DNA from: Sphaerolaimus hirsutus | Lineage: Eukaryota; Nematoda; Chromadorea; Monhysterida; Sphaerolaimidae | Length of the DNA stretch: 64,000 bases | Assembly: GCA_964036195.1 (NCBI GenBank) | Contig: OZ038458.1 | Span: forward strand, 18,241,832-18,305,831 | Direction of reading: 5' to 3' | Part shown: one piece after another, positions 22,819 through 35,100 of the stretch | Position numbering within the stretch: position 1 is the first letter of the stretch | How the letters are laid out: each line of letters opens with the position of its first letter | Translations under genes and position numbers: made by a program | The notes under the pieces: model-generated | Told to the model about the DNA's origin: nothing | Database searches by the model: none | The model's input: only the letters and a program-made list of their open reading frames with translations

Positions 22819-23948
22819 CTGGAAAGAGGCAGTGGCGCGTTCCACATCTTGATTAAAATGCACAAACAAATACTGTATATCCTTGGACAAGTCCCCCGCG
22901 GAGTTATTTTTTCATGAGAAGTTTGTGAGGGGGATTCGAGAGGGGGACTTATTCGGTGACATACGGTAATTGAGAATGTAACGGGAAAATACAGGGGTGG
23001 GCATTTTCAGTTGCCGCTGGAGCTATCAAAATGAAATTTTAACACAATAGACTCCATAGGACACCCATTCTGAAGTTTGCAACCCAAAAGGCCACATTTT
23101 GGGTGAGTTGTGGAACACACAGTTTTTAGTGTAATTTTGTGACTTGGCGTCACCCATAGGTAAATCGAGGGTGCCATTTTAGGGGGGGGGGGGGTCACCG
23201 GTCCTGGTGTCGTCCCATTCTGTCGTACATTGGCCGATTTTGATGGCCTTTGAGTTTGGGGTTTGGGATTGGGGCTACGACCAAATTCTTTTTTTATCTT
23301 GAATAGTTCCCCAGTCCCGAGATAAGCCCACCCCTGTATATAAACTCACTTTTCAGTGGTTTGCAGAGGTCAGGTGGTACTATGTGGCAAAAACGACGAA
23401 CCCTGCTAGCACTGGAAACTGCGAGAGCTGATAGTAAACCGAGAAGACTAACAAAATGAGAAATAGGCTAAATAAATATGTGGGTATCAGTGACCGTATG
23501 TTGTTACATACATAAATACATAAAATATAAAATTACAAAATAACTTTGTTTTCTTTTATTTTATACAACAACCACAAAGGACACAATGCATAGACAAAAA
23601 TCACACACAAAATGACACTTAGTGAAAAAATAACTCGAACACACTAGAAAATACTTTTTAAAAAGAGGTGCTGTGCTCATTTTTGCCCGGTGCTCATCGC
23701 ACGATGAGCACCGGGCAGGGTGCGTCCATGCAATGTAATGTAAATATGAGGGCACGATGAGCACCGAGCAAAAATGAGCACCGGGCACCGCACGATGAGC
23801 ACCGGGCAAACATGAGCATGGCGTAAACTTTTAACTTTTAAACTTTTAGGAAGCACTTTTAAAAAGGTTTTAAACAACGTTGCACATAGAAACGTTGAAA
23901 AAAACCAACAACTTAATCTGACGAGGAAACACAAAACATCATGTCAAG

Positions 23949-24080
23949 CAGGGACGTAGCCAAGATTTTTGAGCAGATTGTATACATAAATATTTCGGAG
24001 GCACAATTTCTGGCACATTTTTTGGTCAGCCCTGGGATGGGGGGGGGGTGGGGTGGCCGCCCCCCCTGGCTACGTCCTTG
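23949..24080. mobile_element. 132-bp hAT-like MITE (CAGGGACGTAGCC)
   Basis: Ends CAGGGACGTAGCCA and TGGCTACGTCCTTG, with 8-bp duplication ATGTCAAG (23941-23948, 24081-24088). It lies just downstream of the copy 2 stop. Confidence 0.92.
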
Positions 24081-24137
24081 ATGTCAAGTCAAGACTATGT
24101 GAAACAAACTATTTTTCAAACAACAAAAACACAAAAC

Positions 24138-25810
24138 TCAAAACACAGAGCGTGCACACATTATCACAAATGTCTCCGACGTGATCAGGAACACCCGCAC
24201 GCGCAGCGTGTCATCCACATCAGGAAGATCGACTTCAGGTTCTTGGTTCTGTTGGGGATCAAATCCATTCAAGACGTTGCGCATGTAGCTAGGTTTCAAA
24301 CGGGATCCCGATCCTGATCCCAGATCCCGTGAGATTCCGGGATTTAGCAGTCCCGATCCCGATCCCGAAACCCCAATCCCGATCCCGATCCCGATCCCGA
24401 AATCCAAAAATACCAATCCCGATCCCGATCCCGAAAACTTTCAAATCCCGATCCCGAGAATCTCCCAAGTCCGGGATCCCGATCCCGGAAAAAATAGTGG
24501 AAATTATAAAAAGTGAAAAAATGACATTTTTGCATGCAAAAATGTGAACACAAACCCCCAGCGTCCATTTTATGTCACTTTTCTGGCATCCAACAGTGTT
24601 TTGAGACCTTTATGAACAACTGTGAATGCCAGAACAGTGATAAAAATCTCTATCCCTAGACCCCAATCACGATCCCGAAAAAATGACAATCCCAATCCCG
24701 ATCCCGATCCCGTGACCCCAATCCCGGCCAATCCCAATCCCGATCCCGAAATCTCAAAATACCAATCCCGATCCCGATCCCGATCCCGAAACCCCAATCC
24801 CGATCCCGATCCCGAAATCTCAAAAAGTGAATCCCGATCCCGATCCCGATCCCGAAAAGTCAATCCCGTTTGAACCCTACATGTAGCGCGCACGCACTCT
24901 GATCGGTTGGTTGTGCGCAGTACCAATCACTGCAGTTCTGCAAAGTAATATAAAAGTTCAGGACGAGATAGTACACAGCTTTCACAGCGGGCCTTTGCCT
25001 CTGTGCATTTTTACCCGCTGTGCATGGTTACCCGGCGTGCATTTTTGTATTGGCTAAGAGGAGGAGAGGGGAATTGAGCTTGAATTTTCTACTAAATCAG
25101 CAACTTGCTAATTAAGACTAAATTAAAAATGGTTCTTTGACAATTTCAAACTTGACATCACCAAAATATCTCATATACTCCACATATGCTCATGAGTATT
25201 TTCAGCTAACCATTAACATTAAAGGCTATCTACTCATGGTGCATATTCATAATCTAGTTGGACAACGTGTCTAATTCGTTTATCTTCGATATGATCGATT
25301 GCTCCAAGTTGAACCCGTAATTCATAGGTTTCAATTACATTTAATCGGCTTATCTCACGACCGTCTCTATCGAATTATGAATACACTCGGACGAATTTCT
25401 ATTTGTCCTAGCGCTCAATGGATAATATTTCTGTTTGGTCAAGCACAAATTTGGCCACTCTGTGCACAAGTGAAGTGGACAAGTATGGGCACTTTACTTG
25501 GGCACCTGTATTTATACTTGCGCACCGACCCATCTGGATGTGCCATCTCGCTATGCCCACACATAATACCCCACAGAAAGCAGAAAAGTGCCACCACTCA
25601 CTGTTCGACAGACTCGGTCAGTTCCAGGGTGACCGGCGGCCCATTATCTACAAAAATTTCGCTGACGTATAGCCCGATCAACCCCTCATTGCCAGGAACT
25701 CCACGTGGATCTCCCTGCTGCTGCACGTTGTCCGGGGTCATGTATTCGACTTCCACGAAAACCATACGGCGGTTGACTTCAAAGGAGCAGCGGGCGCGGG
25801 TGAGAGGCAT
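24138..25810 (-). CDS. Tandem-family protein copy 2, compact form, last exon interrupted by a transposon
   Basis: Exon B is 25602-25810 (ATG after TTTTCAG; ends CA|GTGAGT). The second exon is 24138-24937 with C and A merged; without the inserted element (24290-24879) and one 8-bp duplication it is 202 nt, giving a 136-aa protein. B: RCSFEVNRRMVFVEVEYMT, GVPGNEGLIGLYV; then AVIGTAHNQPIRVRARYMRN, an acidic stretch (EPEVDLPDVDD) and TLRVRVFLITSETFVIMCAR. There is no D exon and no Lys-rich block. Unspliced, the insertion brings an immediate TAG after ARYM. Spliced at the GT and AG formed at its ends, the frame is kept with two extra codons. A non-coding exon ends at 26350. Whether it is functional is undecided. 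Confidence 0.65.
24290..24879. mobile_element. hAT-like MITE (TAGGGTTCAAAC) inside copy 2 coding exon
   Basis: Ends TAGGTTTCAAACGGGATCC and GATTGACTTTTCGGG (minus-strand start), with 8-bp duplication CATGTAGC (24282-24289, 24880-24887). The arms are reiterated GATCCC words. On the coding (minus) strand the junctions read TACAT|GTAGGGTTC and AAACCTAG|CTACATG, i.e. potential GT-AG splice sites made partly from the duplicated target. Confidence 0.92.
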
Positions 25811-26349
25811 CTGAAAAGTTACATGCCGGGTTTCCGGGGTACACAAGCAATACATATGCTCATACGTTTACTCAATGTATACGCATGATAGAGTTCAGAG
25901 TAGGGATGACCAGTGCTTTTGTTCACTCGCTTTTTTTTCAAAAACGCCGTTTTTTTAATAAAAAAAAGCGCAAGGGTCGCAGCGCTTTTTTTTAAAAAGC
26001 AGTGGCCTGAAAAGTGCCTGGAAGAGTGCCAAAGTCATGGAAAATGCCCTGTAAACTGTCACGCGAAGTGACAAACGTCATGGAAAACGCCATGTAAAAT
26101 GTCATGCGAAGTGCGATGTTCAAGTAAACCCGGCCCGCCCCGCCCCAACCGTGCCCAAGTAAGTGTTGCGCAAGTCCCCGGTGCACAAGTCCACATTTTA
26201 CAAGTGTTACGGGCATTTTACTTGGGCACCGACCCACGCCCGATTAATCCAAGGGGCTGTCTCGGAGAAATACGGTAGAAAATAGGTTAGTCTCACTAGT
26301 ATCAAAAAAGTTCAGCATGCTTAACAACTCTGATGCACACTCTACTCAC

Positions 26350-26470
26350 TTTTGCAGAGTGCGGCGAATTGGAACCTTTTGAACGGCGAATTTTAGGGGC
26401 GAATGCCGAACGGGCGTCGAACCATTCGAAAAAAAACACGGCAAACTGCGAGAAACTGGGCTGAGCCGAA
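26350..26470 (-). other. 5' untranslated first exon of copy 2 (5' end uncertain)
   Basis: Minus strand TCTGCAAAA|GTGAGT donor. Intron 25811-26349 runs to the AG|ATG. The exon end and intron are duplicated at about 30110-31165. Confidence 0.55.
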
Positions 26471-27095
26471 AGTTCACCAAAAACACAAAATAAAATTAAA
26501 ATTAATAAGTAAATAAATCTATGGTTATCTAGTGTCTATGCCACCTTATGGTTGTTAAAATATTGTTTCATTTAAATTTCTATATCGATTAATTGTTTAT
26601 TTCGATTCATTTATTATTCACCGAACTGCGCCACAAAAAACTTCATAGCAAAACAACATGACAAAAGTACAGCTGGAAGTGAACAAACCACTTAAAAAAG
26701 AAAACACTTTTAAGAAAAAAACACTTGGAGAAAGGTTTATAAAACAACTTTAAAGAAAGTGCAAACCATGCACACAGCAACCGACCATAAAAAGAAATAT
26801 TCAATCAGAGCCGTATCCAGGATGGGGGGGGGGGCTGCAGCCCCCCTTCCTGGGCAAGATGGAAACACACGGGATCACATTAACTTCAGGTGTATTCAGG
26901 GAGGGTGCACCCTGCACCCGAGGGTGCACTGTTTTGCACATACGCCTGTTTCGCACAAACGCCCGTTTTGCACATGGATGAAACCTGTTTCGCACAAACA
27001 CCCGTTTCGCACATAACTGATGCGTATGTGCGGAACAGGCTTATGTGTGAAATAGGCCTGTCCCGGTGCCCCCCCCCCCGCTTAAAAAACCTGGA

Positions 27096-27575
27096 TACCG
27101 TAAATGCTCCAATAAGGCGACTGTCGGTTTATTGTTTTCAGCACATTTTTGGGGGTTGCATTTTTGGAGGGGTCGCGTTATTGGAGAGGGTCGCATTGTT
27201 AACAAATCAACAACTTAACTGTTTAACTCGTTTAACTCGTCATTCAACTCGTATGAGCATGGCATCGTAAAGCAATATTGTAAAGCAATAATCACCACAA
27301 AGTCACAAAATTTGCTAAATTTGGGGTAAAGTTTGCCGAATTTAGCAGCGTCCGACCATAGCGACATCATTTTCAACGTCCGTTTTTTGTTTTTTATTCT
27401 TCTTGGGGGTCGCATTATTGGAGGGGGTCGCATTATTGGAGGGGGTCGGATTATTGGAGGGGGTCGCATTATTGGAGAGGGTCGCTTTATACTTACACAA
27501 CGTGCCAAAGGGGGTCGTACTATTGGAGAGGTCGCTTTATTGGAGGGGGGTCGTCCTAATAGAGCATTTACGGTA
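27096..27575. mobile_element. TACCGTA MITE with GGTCGCATTATTGGAGG word
   Basis: Ends TACCGTAAATGCTCCAATAA and AATAGAGCATTTACGGTA. The right arm repeats GGGGGTCGCATTATTGGAGG about seven times. Non-coding; the Gly/Ile/Arg repeat frames it creates are artefacts. Confidence 0.85.
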
Positions 27576-28154
27576 AGTTTCTGTATTCAATCATTAGGAA
27601 ACCAACACAAACGCATCAGCAAAAAACTCACAAAAATCAAAGGAAAGTGAGATACACAACTTCCTAAGTTTAATCAACAATTTCCTATTTTTACGAAAAT
27701 TGATTTCATTTAATTTATCAGTTTACGAAGAACTTAAGTGAAATCCAAAATCATAATATCGATTTATCCTGATTGGTATCGGATTTTGAGTTTTCATGAT
27801 CGGGATCGGGATAATTTTTGGTACCGATAATTTTCGGAATTTTAGTCTAATTTTAGTCAGGATTCCAAAAAAATGCAGCTATAGATTTACCAAGGGTTCA
27901 GAATGGTGGGTTGGGGCGGGTTATACCCAAAAGCTCCAGCTATCTATCTACTGTATATCCTAAGTATCGACTAAGAACCCATGAGAGTTAATATTTCATC
28001 ATAAGTTTTGGAGGGGGATGTTATTAAAGGGGGGAAGTTATTTTATCCTAAGTTAGTGTTCATCAGCATCTTAATCATTCAAACACACGTTGTGGATACA
28101 CATACCCATGGCCGCTCAGCTATTTATACCTGATTTATTGATCTATTGATTTAG

Positions 28155-28380
28155 TGATGTGAAAAGCGCCAAGGTTTTGGCGTCAAGCGCCAAAAGCGCC
28201 ATGGCGCTTTTCCCATGTGCGGCGCCAAGCGCCAATGGTGCCACACGACTTTAGCGCCAAGCGCCAAAAGCACCATGGCGCTTGTTGCTCTGGCACTAGC
28301 GCCGAGCGCCAGCGCCGAGCGCCAGCGCCGAGCGCCAGCGCCGAGCGCCAGCGCCGAGCGCCAGCGCCATGGCGCTTTTA
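28155..28380. mobile_element. GGCGCC-word MITE fragment
   Basis: AGTGATGTGAAAAGCGCC at the left and GGCGCTTTTACATC at the right, with GAGCGCCAGCGCC reiterated five times in the right arm. Related to the complete element at 1305-2236; the target duplication is not clear. Confidence 0.75.
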
Positions 28381-28494
28381 CATCCTTTAATCCTTTAATC
28401 CTGATACCGATCCAAAATATCGATATCAAAATATCAAGAGCGATTCATATCGAATATGGAGGGTTCGATATGGAATATTGAGTTTCAGGAAAAA

Positions 28495-28962
28495 TACCGT
28501 ATTACCTCCAATATAAGGCATCCCTCTAATATAAGGTACCCTCTAATATAAGGTATAACTTTTGGCTATTTTGAACGCGACAAAATAAATATAAGGTACC
28601 CTCTAATATAAGGCATATCTCTAATATAAGGCACAGCTGGCTGCGTGCCAAAACGCTCAAAATCATAAAAACGGTCCCCAAACATGGCGGAAAACGATGA
28701 AAATGGCGCGGAAGGGCACTGCGATAACTCTTCGTCGACTTCTGCCATTTTGTAGTGATACTGTACCTATTTCGTACATTCCAGTTTGAAAAAAATGAAT
28801 TGTATCGTTGTTCACTGTTGGTAAAATTTGTTTAAAATCTGGTGAAAATAATTGAAGGTACCCTCTTATATAAGGTACCCTCTAATATAAGGCATAACTT
28901 TTGGCTCGAAAAAACTGACGAAAACAATAAAAGGTATACCTTATATTAGAGGTAATACGGTA
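28495..28962. mobile_element. TACCGTA MITE with TCTAATATAAGG word
   Basis: Ends TACCGTATTACCTCCAATAT and ATATTAGAGGTAATACGGTA. CCCTCTAATATAAGGTA is reiterated in both arms. A diverged relative starts near 47850 in EPRS intron 5. Confidence 0.88.
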
Positions 28963-29104
28963 TCAAATATTGATATCAAAAAGTCATATCAGCTCCATGT
29001 CAACTCCGATCCCGATCACCAAATTGCATTCCCGATACCCAAATTTCGTACCCGAATTTCACAAAATACCCGAATTATAAAAAATGTCACTCTAAAACAT
29101 TCTA

Positions 29105-32100
29105 TTACGTGCAGCGGGCCATAACTATAACATATTTATCCGCAACGGTGCACAGATTCAGATGCAGCTGCATGTAAGGCAAGTGTTCGCCATCGCTGTC
29201 ATCAGAGTCCTCACTCTGATCGGGACGCTTCGGCTTTTTCTCATTGCCACCCTTTTTAGCAATCTTCCTCTTCCTATTCTGCGTGTTCAGGAAGTGAATT
29301 ACTCGTGAAAAAAATAAATAATCAAGGAAATCGCGAAAGTCCAATCCCGATCCCTAAATTTGAAAAACTAATCCATTGGCGCTGAGCCGGTGCGCATGTC
29401 AAACAGGTGCCCAAGTATGTCTGGTGCCCAAGTATAAATTCCGGTGCCCAAGTACTCCCGGTGCCCAAGTAAAGTGTCTGTACTTGGGCACCGGGCGGCT
29501 CTTACTTGTGCACTGGGCAGGTGCAAACGCGAATATATAAAATTAGACTCCCAAAAATAGGATTGAGATTAATTACCTAGTAGAAGTGAATGTGGTAGAA
29601 GTGAAAGTGAACAACAAACTACTTTATATGGCTGATTTATAGTAATTGCCTAACAAAATTCTAGACGTGAGAAAATACGCTCAGAATTCGATACTATTAT
29701 GTCTAGATTTAATACAATTGACAGATGTCTAGACAATTAAGGCACCAACAATCGTCTTAGCAGACAACTAAAAACCGAACCCCTCCCCATAAGCATTAAA
29801 CTAATAAAAATATAAATATTTGCGTGTTTATGTACATAAGCAACCTACCTACAAAACACCCAAATATTTATAATATTGCACTCCCAAAATAAATTGCAAT
29901 ATTAGATAATTATTATAAATTGCAAAACACCCTCTGAAAAAATAAACCCCCCAGGGGGTAATTTGAGGAAATACGGTACTGATTTTGATTTACTGGTATA
30001 GTACTGATTTCAAATCAAAATCCCCATGTGATTCGTAAAACATTGCTGAATTGCTGTGCAAGTAAAACAAAGTTCTAAGTAAAGCGAAAAATGAAAAGCA
30101 AACAATGTAAAATGTCACGCGAAGTGACAAATTCATGGAAAATGCCCTTCAAAATGTCAAATGTCACACGAAGTGTCAAAAGTCATGGAAAATGCCCTGT
30201 AAACTGTCACGCGAAGTGACAAATGTCATGGAAAACGCCATGTAAAATGTCATGCGAAGTGCGATGCTCAAGTAAACCCGGCCCGCCCCGCCCCGACGCA
30301 ACCGTGCCCAAGTAAGTGTTGCGCAAGTCCCCGGTGCACAAGTCCACAAGTACGGGCATTTTACTTGGGCACCGACCCACGCCCGATTAATCCAAGGGGC
30401 TGTCTCGGGGAAATACGGTAGAAAATAGGTTAGTCTCACTAGTATCAAAAAAGTTCAGCATGCTTAACAACTCTGATGCACGTAGGGTTCAAACGGGATT
30501 GACTTTTCGGGATCGGGATCGGGATCGGGATTCACTTTTTGAGATTTCGGGATCGGGATCGGGATCGGGATTGGGGTTTCGGGATCGGGATCGGGATCGG
30601 GATTGGTAATTTGAGATTTCGGGATCGGGATCGGGATCGGGATTGGCCGGGATTGGGGTCACGGGATCGGGATCGGGATTGGGATAGGCATTTTTCCGGG
30701 ATCGGGATTGGGTTCTAGGGATATAGATTTTGGCCATTTTTCTGGCATTCACAGTTGTTCATAAAGGTCTCAAAACACTGTTGGATGCCAGAAAAGTGGC
30801 ATAAAATTGACGCTGGGGGTTTGCATCCACTTTTTTGCATGCAAAAACGTCATTATTTCACTTTTTATAATTTCCACTAATTTTTCCGGGATCGGGATCC
30901 CGGACTTGGGAGTTTCTCGGGATCGGGATCGGGATTTGAAAACTTTCGGGATCGGGATCGGGATCGGGATTGGTATTTTTGAGATTTCGGGATCGGGATC
31001 GGGATCGGGATTGGGGTTTCGGGATCGGGATCGGGATCGGGACTGGTAAATCCCGGAATTTCACGGGATCCGGGATCGGGATCGGGATCCCGTTTGAACC
31101 CTAGATGCACGCTCTACTCACTTTTGCAGAGTGCGGCGAATTGGAACCTTTTGAACGGCGACAAGTTAAGTCGTTGTTAATTTAAGTCGGAAGCTAACCA
31201 AACCGTCAAAATAACACTTCTATTTATAATAAACCCTTCCCAAAAATAATCTGAGTTGGCAAATTTAAATTGTCAAAATGGAAAATGACATTATGTGTCA
31301 CTTGCCCTACTTTTACTTGATATTTATTAATCCTAGTTGCAAAATTCGAGCGAGAACCAAGTTCCCGAATTCATGAGCCGAATATATAATACATGTTAAA
31401 AGTTTTGAGATTAGTTACCTAGTAGAAGTGAATGTGGTCCCAACAACAAACTACTTTATATGTCTGATTTATAATAATTGCCTAACAAAATTAGAGACGT
31501 GAGAAAATACACTCAGAATTTGATACTATTGTGTCTATATTTGCTTTTTCGGCAGGGAAGTTAGAATTACTACTAAATTTTCTACTATTTCTACATTCTT
31601 ATATAAGGCTGTAAAAACTTATAAATGGTGTTTATTGTTCACGTTTTCACGTTTTTCTCGCAGAATTTTCACTCTGAAAAAATAAACCCCCCGGGGGGTC
31701 ATTCGAGGGAATACGGTATACTAGGTAATTATTTTCGCAAAAGGATGCAAAATGTCAATTACAGGATGGGTGATACATGCGATTTAACCCCAATGCTTAT
31801 ACATAGAGCACTTATATAATAAGTGACCTTCAAAATACAATGAGCAAATATTCATGTAGAGGTAAAATATGCTAATTGTGCTGTAAATCGGCATAAAAAC
31901 AGGAAAAAATACATTTATCATTTCCACAATGGAAATGCCCAAATAAATTATCTTATGGGGTAGTACTGATTTTGAATCAAAATCCCCATGTGATTCGTAA
32001 AACGTTGCTGTGCAAGTAAACAGCCGCCCGGTGCACAAGTAAGGGCACTTTACTTGGGCACCGGTCTTTATACTTGGGCACCGGTTTTACTTGGGCAACG

Positions 32101-35100
32101 CCACGCCTTGGGCCTTTACCGACCCACGCCCTTCTGATTCAGAGCCCTTATCCCCTATCAAAATTCGTTTAAAACGTTTTCATACTCACTTTCATGATGC
32201 GCTCACTGTCTGTCATCGTGGCCTTCGTTTTGCCGTTGCCATTGCGCATGTATACCGGTGTGGAGGTACTCGACACGCAACTGCCGAGATTCTGCATCAA
32301 AAAGCTATTGATAAATAGAAGTTTTGAGTCTCTCGAGTCTCCTGTCTAAATGTTACGAACAACTAAACGAAGATTGACGCCAAATAGTTAACGCCAAAAA
32401 TTCGCTAGTCCCCCCAAGGGTTGGAAAAAAACCCTTGACTTTTTGCCAAACCAGGACCGCAGTCCCGTTTGAACCCTACATCCAAGGTACGTACCTGGGC
32501 GGATGTTTACTTGGGCACCGGTCAGGTGCAAGCAAAAGACTACCGTATTTCCTCGAAATACCCCCCCTCAAAATGGACACTATGAACTTATAAACCCCCC
32601 CTCGAAATACCCCCCCCCAAATTTAGTGTATAGAGAACGTAAATGACAAAGGCTGCGGTTTGTCATCCCGGCAATGCAAAACACACGTTAAAAAAGATGA
32701 CTCTGTTATGTGAGAACAGTGTTTGTACGTCTACACACTTATAAATGTCTTTAGAGTCTTATAAATGGCGATTTTTGTTGCCTTTTTCGACGTCTGCGTA
32801 CGTTTCAGACGACATTTTAGTACTGGAATTTCAAAAAATTTCTGCCGAAATAATAAACCCCCCCCTCGAAATACCCCCCCCCTCGTTTAACCCCCCCTCA
32901 AAATTCTCACTCTGAAACAATAAACCCCCCGGGGGTATTTCGAGGAAATACGGTAGTTGACTAGCTTGTATTTATGACCTGAAAAAACTATCATGTCCAG
33001 GTAACATTCTGGGTTGTGAACATGAACGCTAGTTCACTAGCGATCACCTTCACAGATGTTGCCCGGACTCGATAGTTTTTTCGGGTCGTAAATACAGACT
33101 CCAATCAAGTGAGATTAATTATTAATATGTTTACATGTTTACATTTATCCAATGGACACATTGTAAAATTATACTATTGAATTTTGGTCGAGCAGCGAAA
33201 TCTGCGAATGACCTACTAGCCGCTATATATAATATAGGTCCATCAAAATTCTATGAAAAAATCCTACATAGTGATAGTGATAAAGCTACTTATAATTAAA
33301 GAGAGCGCCCGTCAGAATTGACGAGGAATCAAATAATGAATTTTGCCAACTTGATTGCAAAATAAATGTTCATTGTAAAAACACTAAGAATAAAAACGCC
33401 GATTGGCTGATTCCAGCTCATAACATAAAAATTACGGGTTTAGCCTTTGATTAGATTGATAAGGACATTTTATCACTTAATAGCTAATCTCACGCTAATC
33501 AACCACTTAGCACAAAGACTGGTGCCCAAGTACGCCCGGTGCCCAAGTAAAGTGCGTGTACTGATGGATCTGTGCTGGTGATCATGGAAAAATCATCAAA
33601 ATTACAATTTTACAAATTTATTTAGAATGTCATAATTATTGAAAAGTAATTGTAAAGTTGAAATGTCATTGTAAAAGTTGAAAAATGTATGATAATTGGT
33701 GAAAAATGTAGAAAATGACTGGAATGTTTGTCGAATGTGTGAACCCGCAAAGGTAACGTTTTAATGAGCCACTACTTACAGCCAAAAACAGTCTTCGATG
33801 TGATACTTTATGTATATATGAATATTTATTTATTTATTATATATTTATTTGATGTAGGCATTCAAGGCACTTTTGGAGGGGGTTTTCCAATGGAAAACCC
33901 CTATAAAACCCCCATGTGTGAACATGAATGCTAGTTCACTAGTGATCACCTTCACAACCCGGAATGTTGCCCGGACTCGATAGTTTTTTTGGGTCGTAAA
34001 TACAAGTACAATGTTCGTATTTATGACTAGGGTTCAAACGGGATTGACTTTTCGAGATCGGGATCGGGATTGGGGTTTCGGGATCGGGATCGGGACTGCA
34101 AAATCCCGGAATTTCACGGGATCCGGGATCGGGATCAGGATCCCGTTTGAACCCTATTTATGACCCGAAAATTATCGAGTCCAGATAACATTCCAGAAGG
34201 TGATCGCTAGTGAACTAGCATTCATGTTCCTGTTTGAAACCTAGTCAAGTACGCAACCGCCACGGTGCACAAGTAATGCACAAGTAAAAAGCTGCACTGT
34301 GCACAAGTAAACATCCGCCCAGGCACCGGGCATACTTCGGCACCGGGTATTGAAACTTGGGCACTGACGAACCGTCCATCCATCCAACCCCCTACAAAAT
34401 TCAAATTCAAAACCCACCGGGCTCATGGTAATTGGCTCATCTGACTCGTCGAATTCGTACAAGTCGCCCCGGCCCGTTTTATCCTCGAAAAGATCCTGCT
34501 GATCCTGCCCATCATAATTGCAATTTTGGTCAGACCATTCGTCGCGCATGAACCACGCACGGGCAGTAATGGGTTCCCCAAAGGCACTTCCAACGACGAT
34601 ACTTCTGCAAAAAGAACATTGAGGAGTGACGACACCAATTACGCTACCAGCTAAATTACGACGACACCAATTACCAGCTAAAGTAAACTCGATAGCTCCA
34701 CCTAGGGTTCAAACGGGATCGCGATCCCGTATCCTGTGAAATTCTGGGATTGAGCAGTCCCGATCCTGAAACCCCAATCCCGAAACCCCAATCCCGATCC
34801 CGAAATCCAAAAATACCAATCCTGATCCAGAAACCTTTCAAATCCCGATCCCAAGAATCTCCCAAGTCCAGGATCCCGGAAAAAATAGTGGGAATGATAC
34901 AGTTGGGCAAAAACCAAACAAACGGCTGGCCGTGGCAAACAGACACGACAGAGCAGTTTGGTTGATTGTCGTCCTTAGCGGGCGGGGCTGGCGGACCCCA
35001 TCTGGGGGCACTCACAGACCCTGTAAAATGCCATGAAAAATGTCAAGCACGCTTTGTGGTGAGACTAGTGATGGAATGGCGCCATCGACGCTTGGCGCCC

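Larger units (their letters stand above)
26480..29104. other. Intergenic between copies 1 and 2, promoter block plus MITEs
   Basis: Holds the copy 2 promoter block (homologous to 6720-7060) split by insertions, a CAGAGCCGTATCCAGG element starting near 26808, a CGCACAAACGCCCG-word repeat (26930-27060), and the elements at 27096-27575, 28155-28380 and 28495-28962. I see no exon. Confidence 0.55.

Noticed and set aside
24138..24416. Reading the array as one giant multi-repeat protein with B-C-D-A modules
   Set aside because: Every A exon has an in-frame stop at its end and every B exon starts with ATG after an acceptor, with a UTR exon candidate upstream, so separate genes fit better.
24329..24926. 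Long open frames on both strands encoding SRSRSRNPNPDPD or GSGSGLGFRDRDRD repeats (also 30489-31110 and 34671-35015)
   Set aside because: They are translations of GATCGGGATC-word arms of a MITE, open in several frames at once, with element ends and target duplications defining the unit.
25299..25814. 171-codon plus-strand open frame
   Set aside because: Antisense to exon B of copy 2, whose frame, acceptor, donor and paralogue similarity are all on the minus strand.
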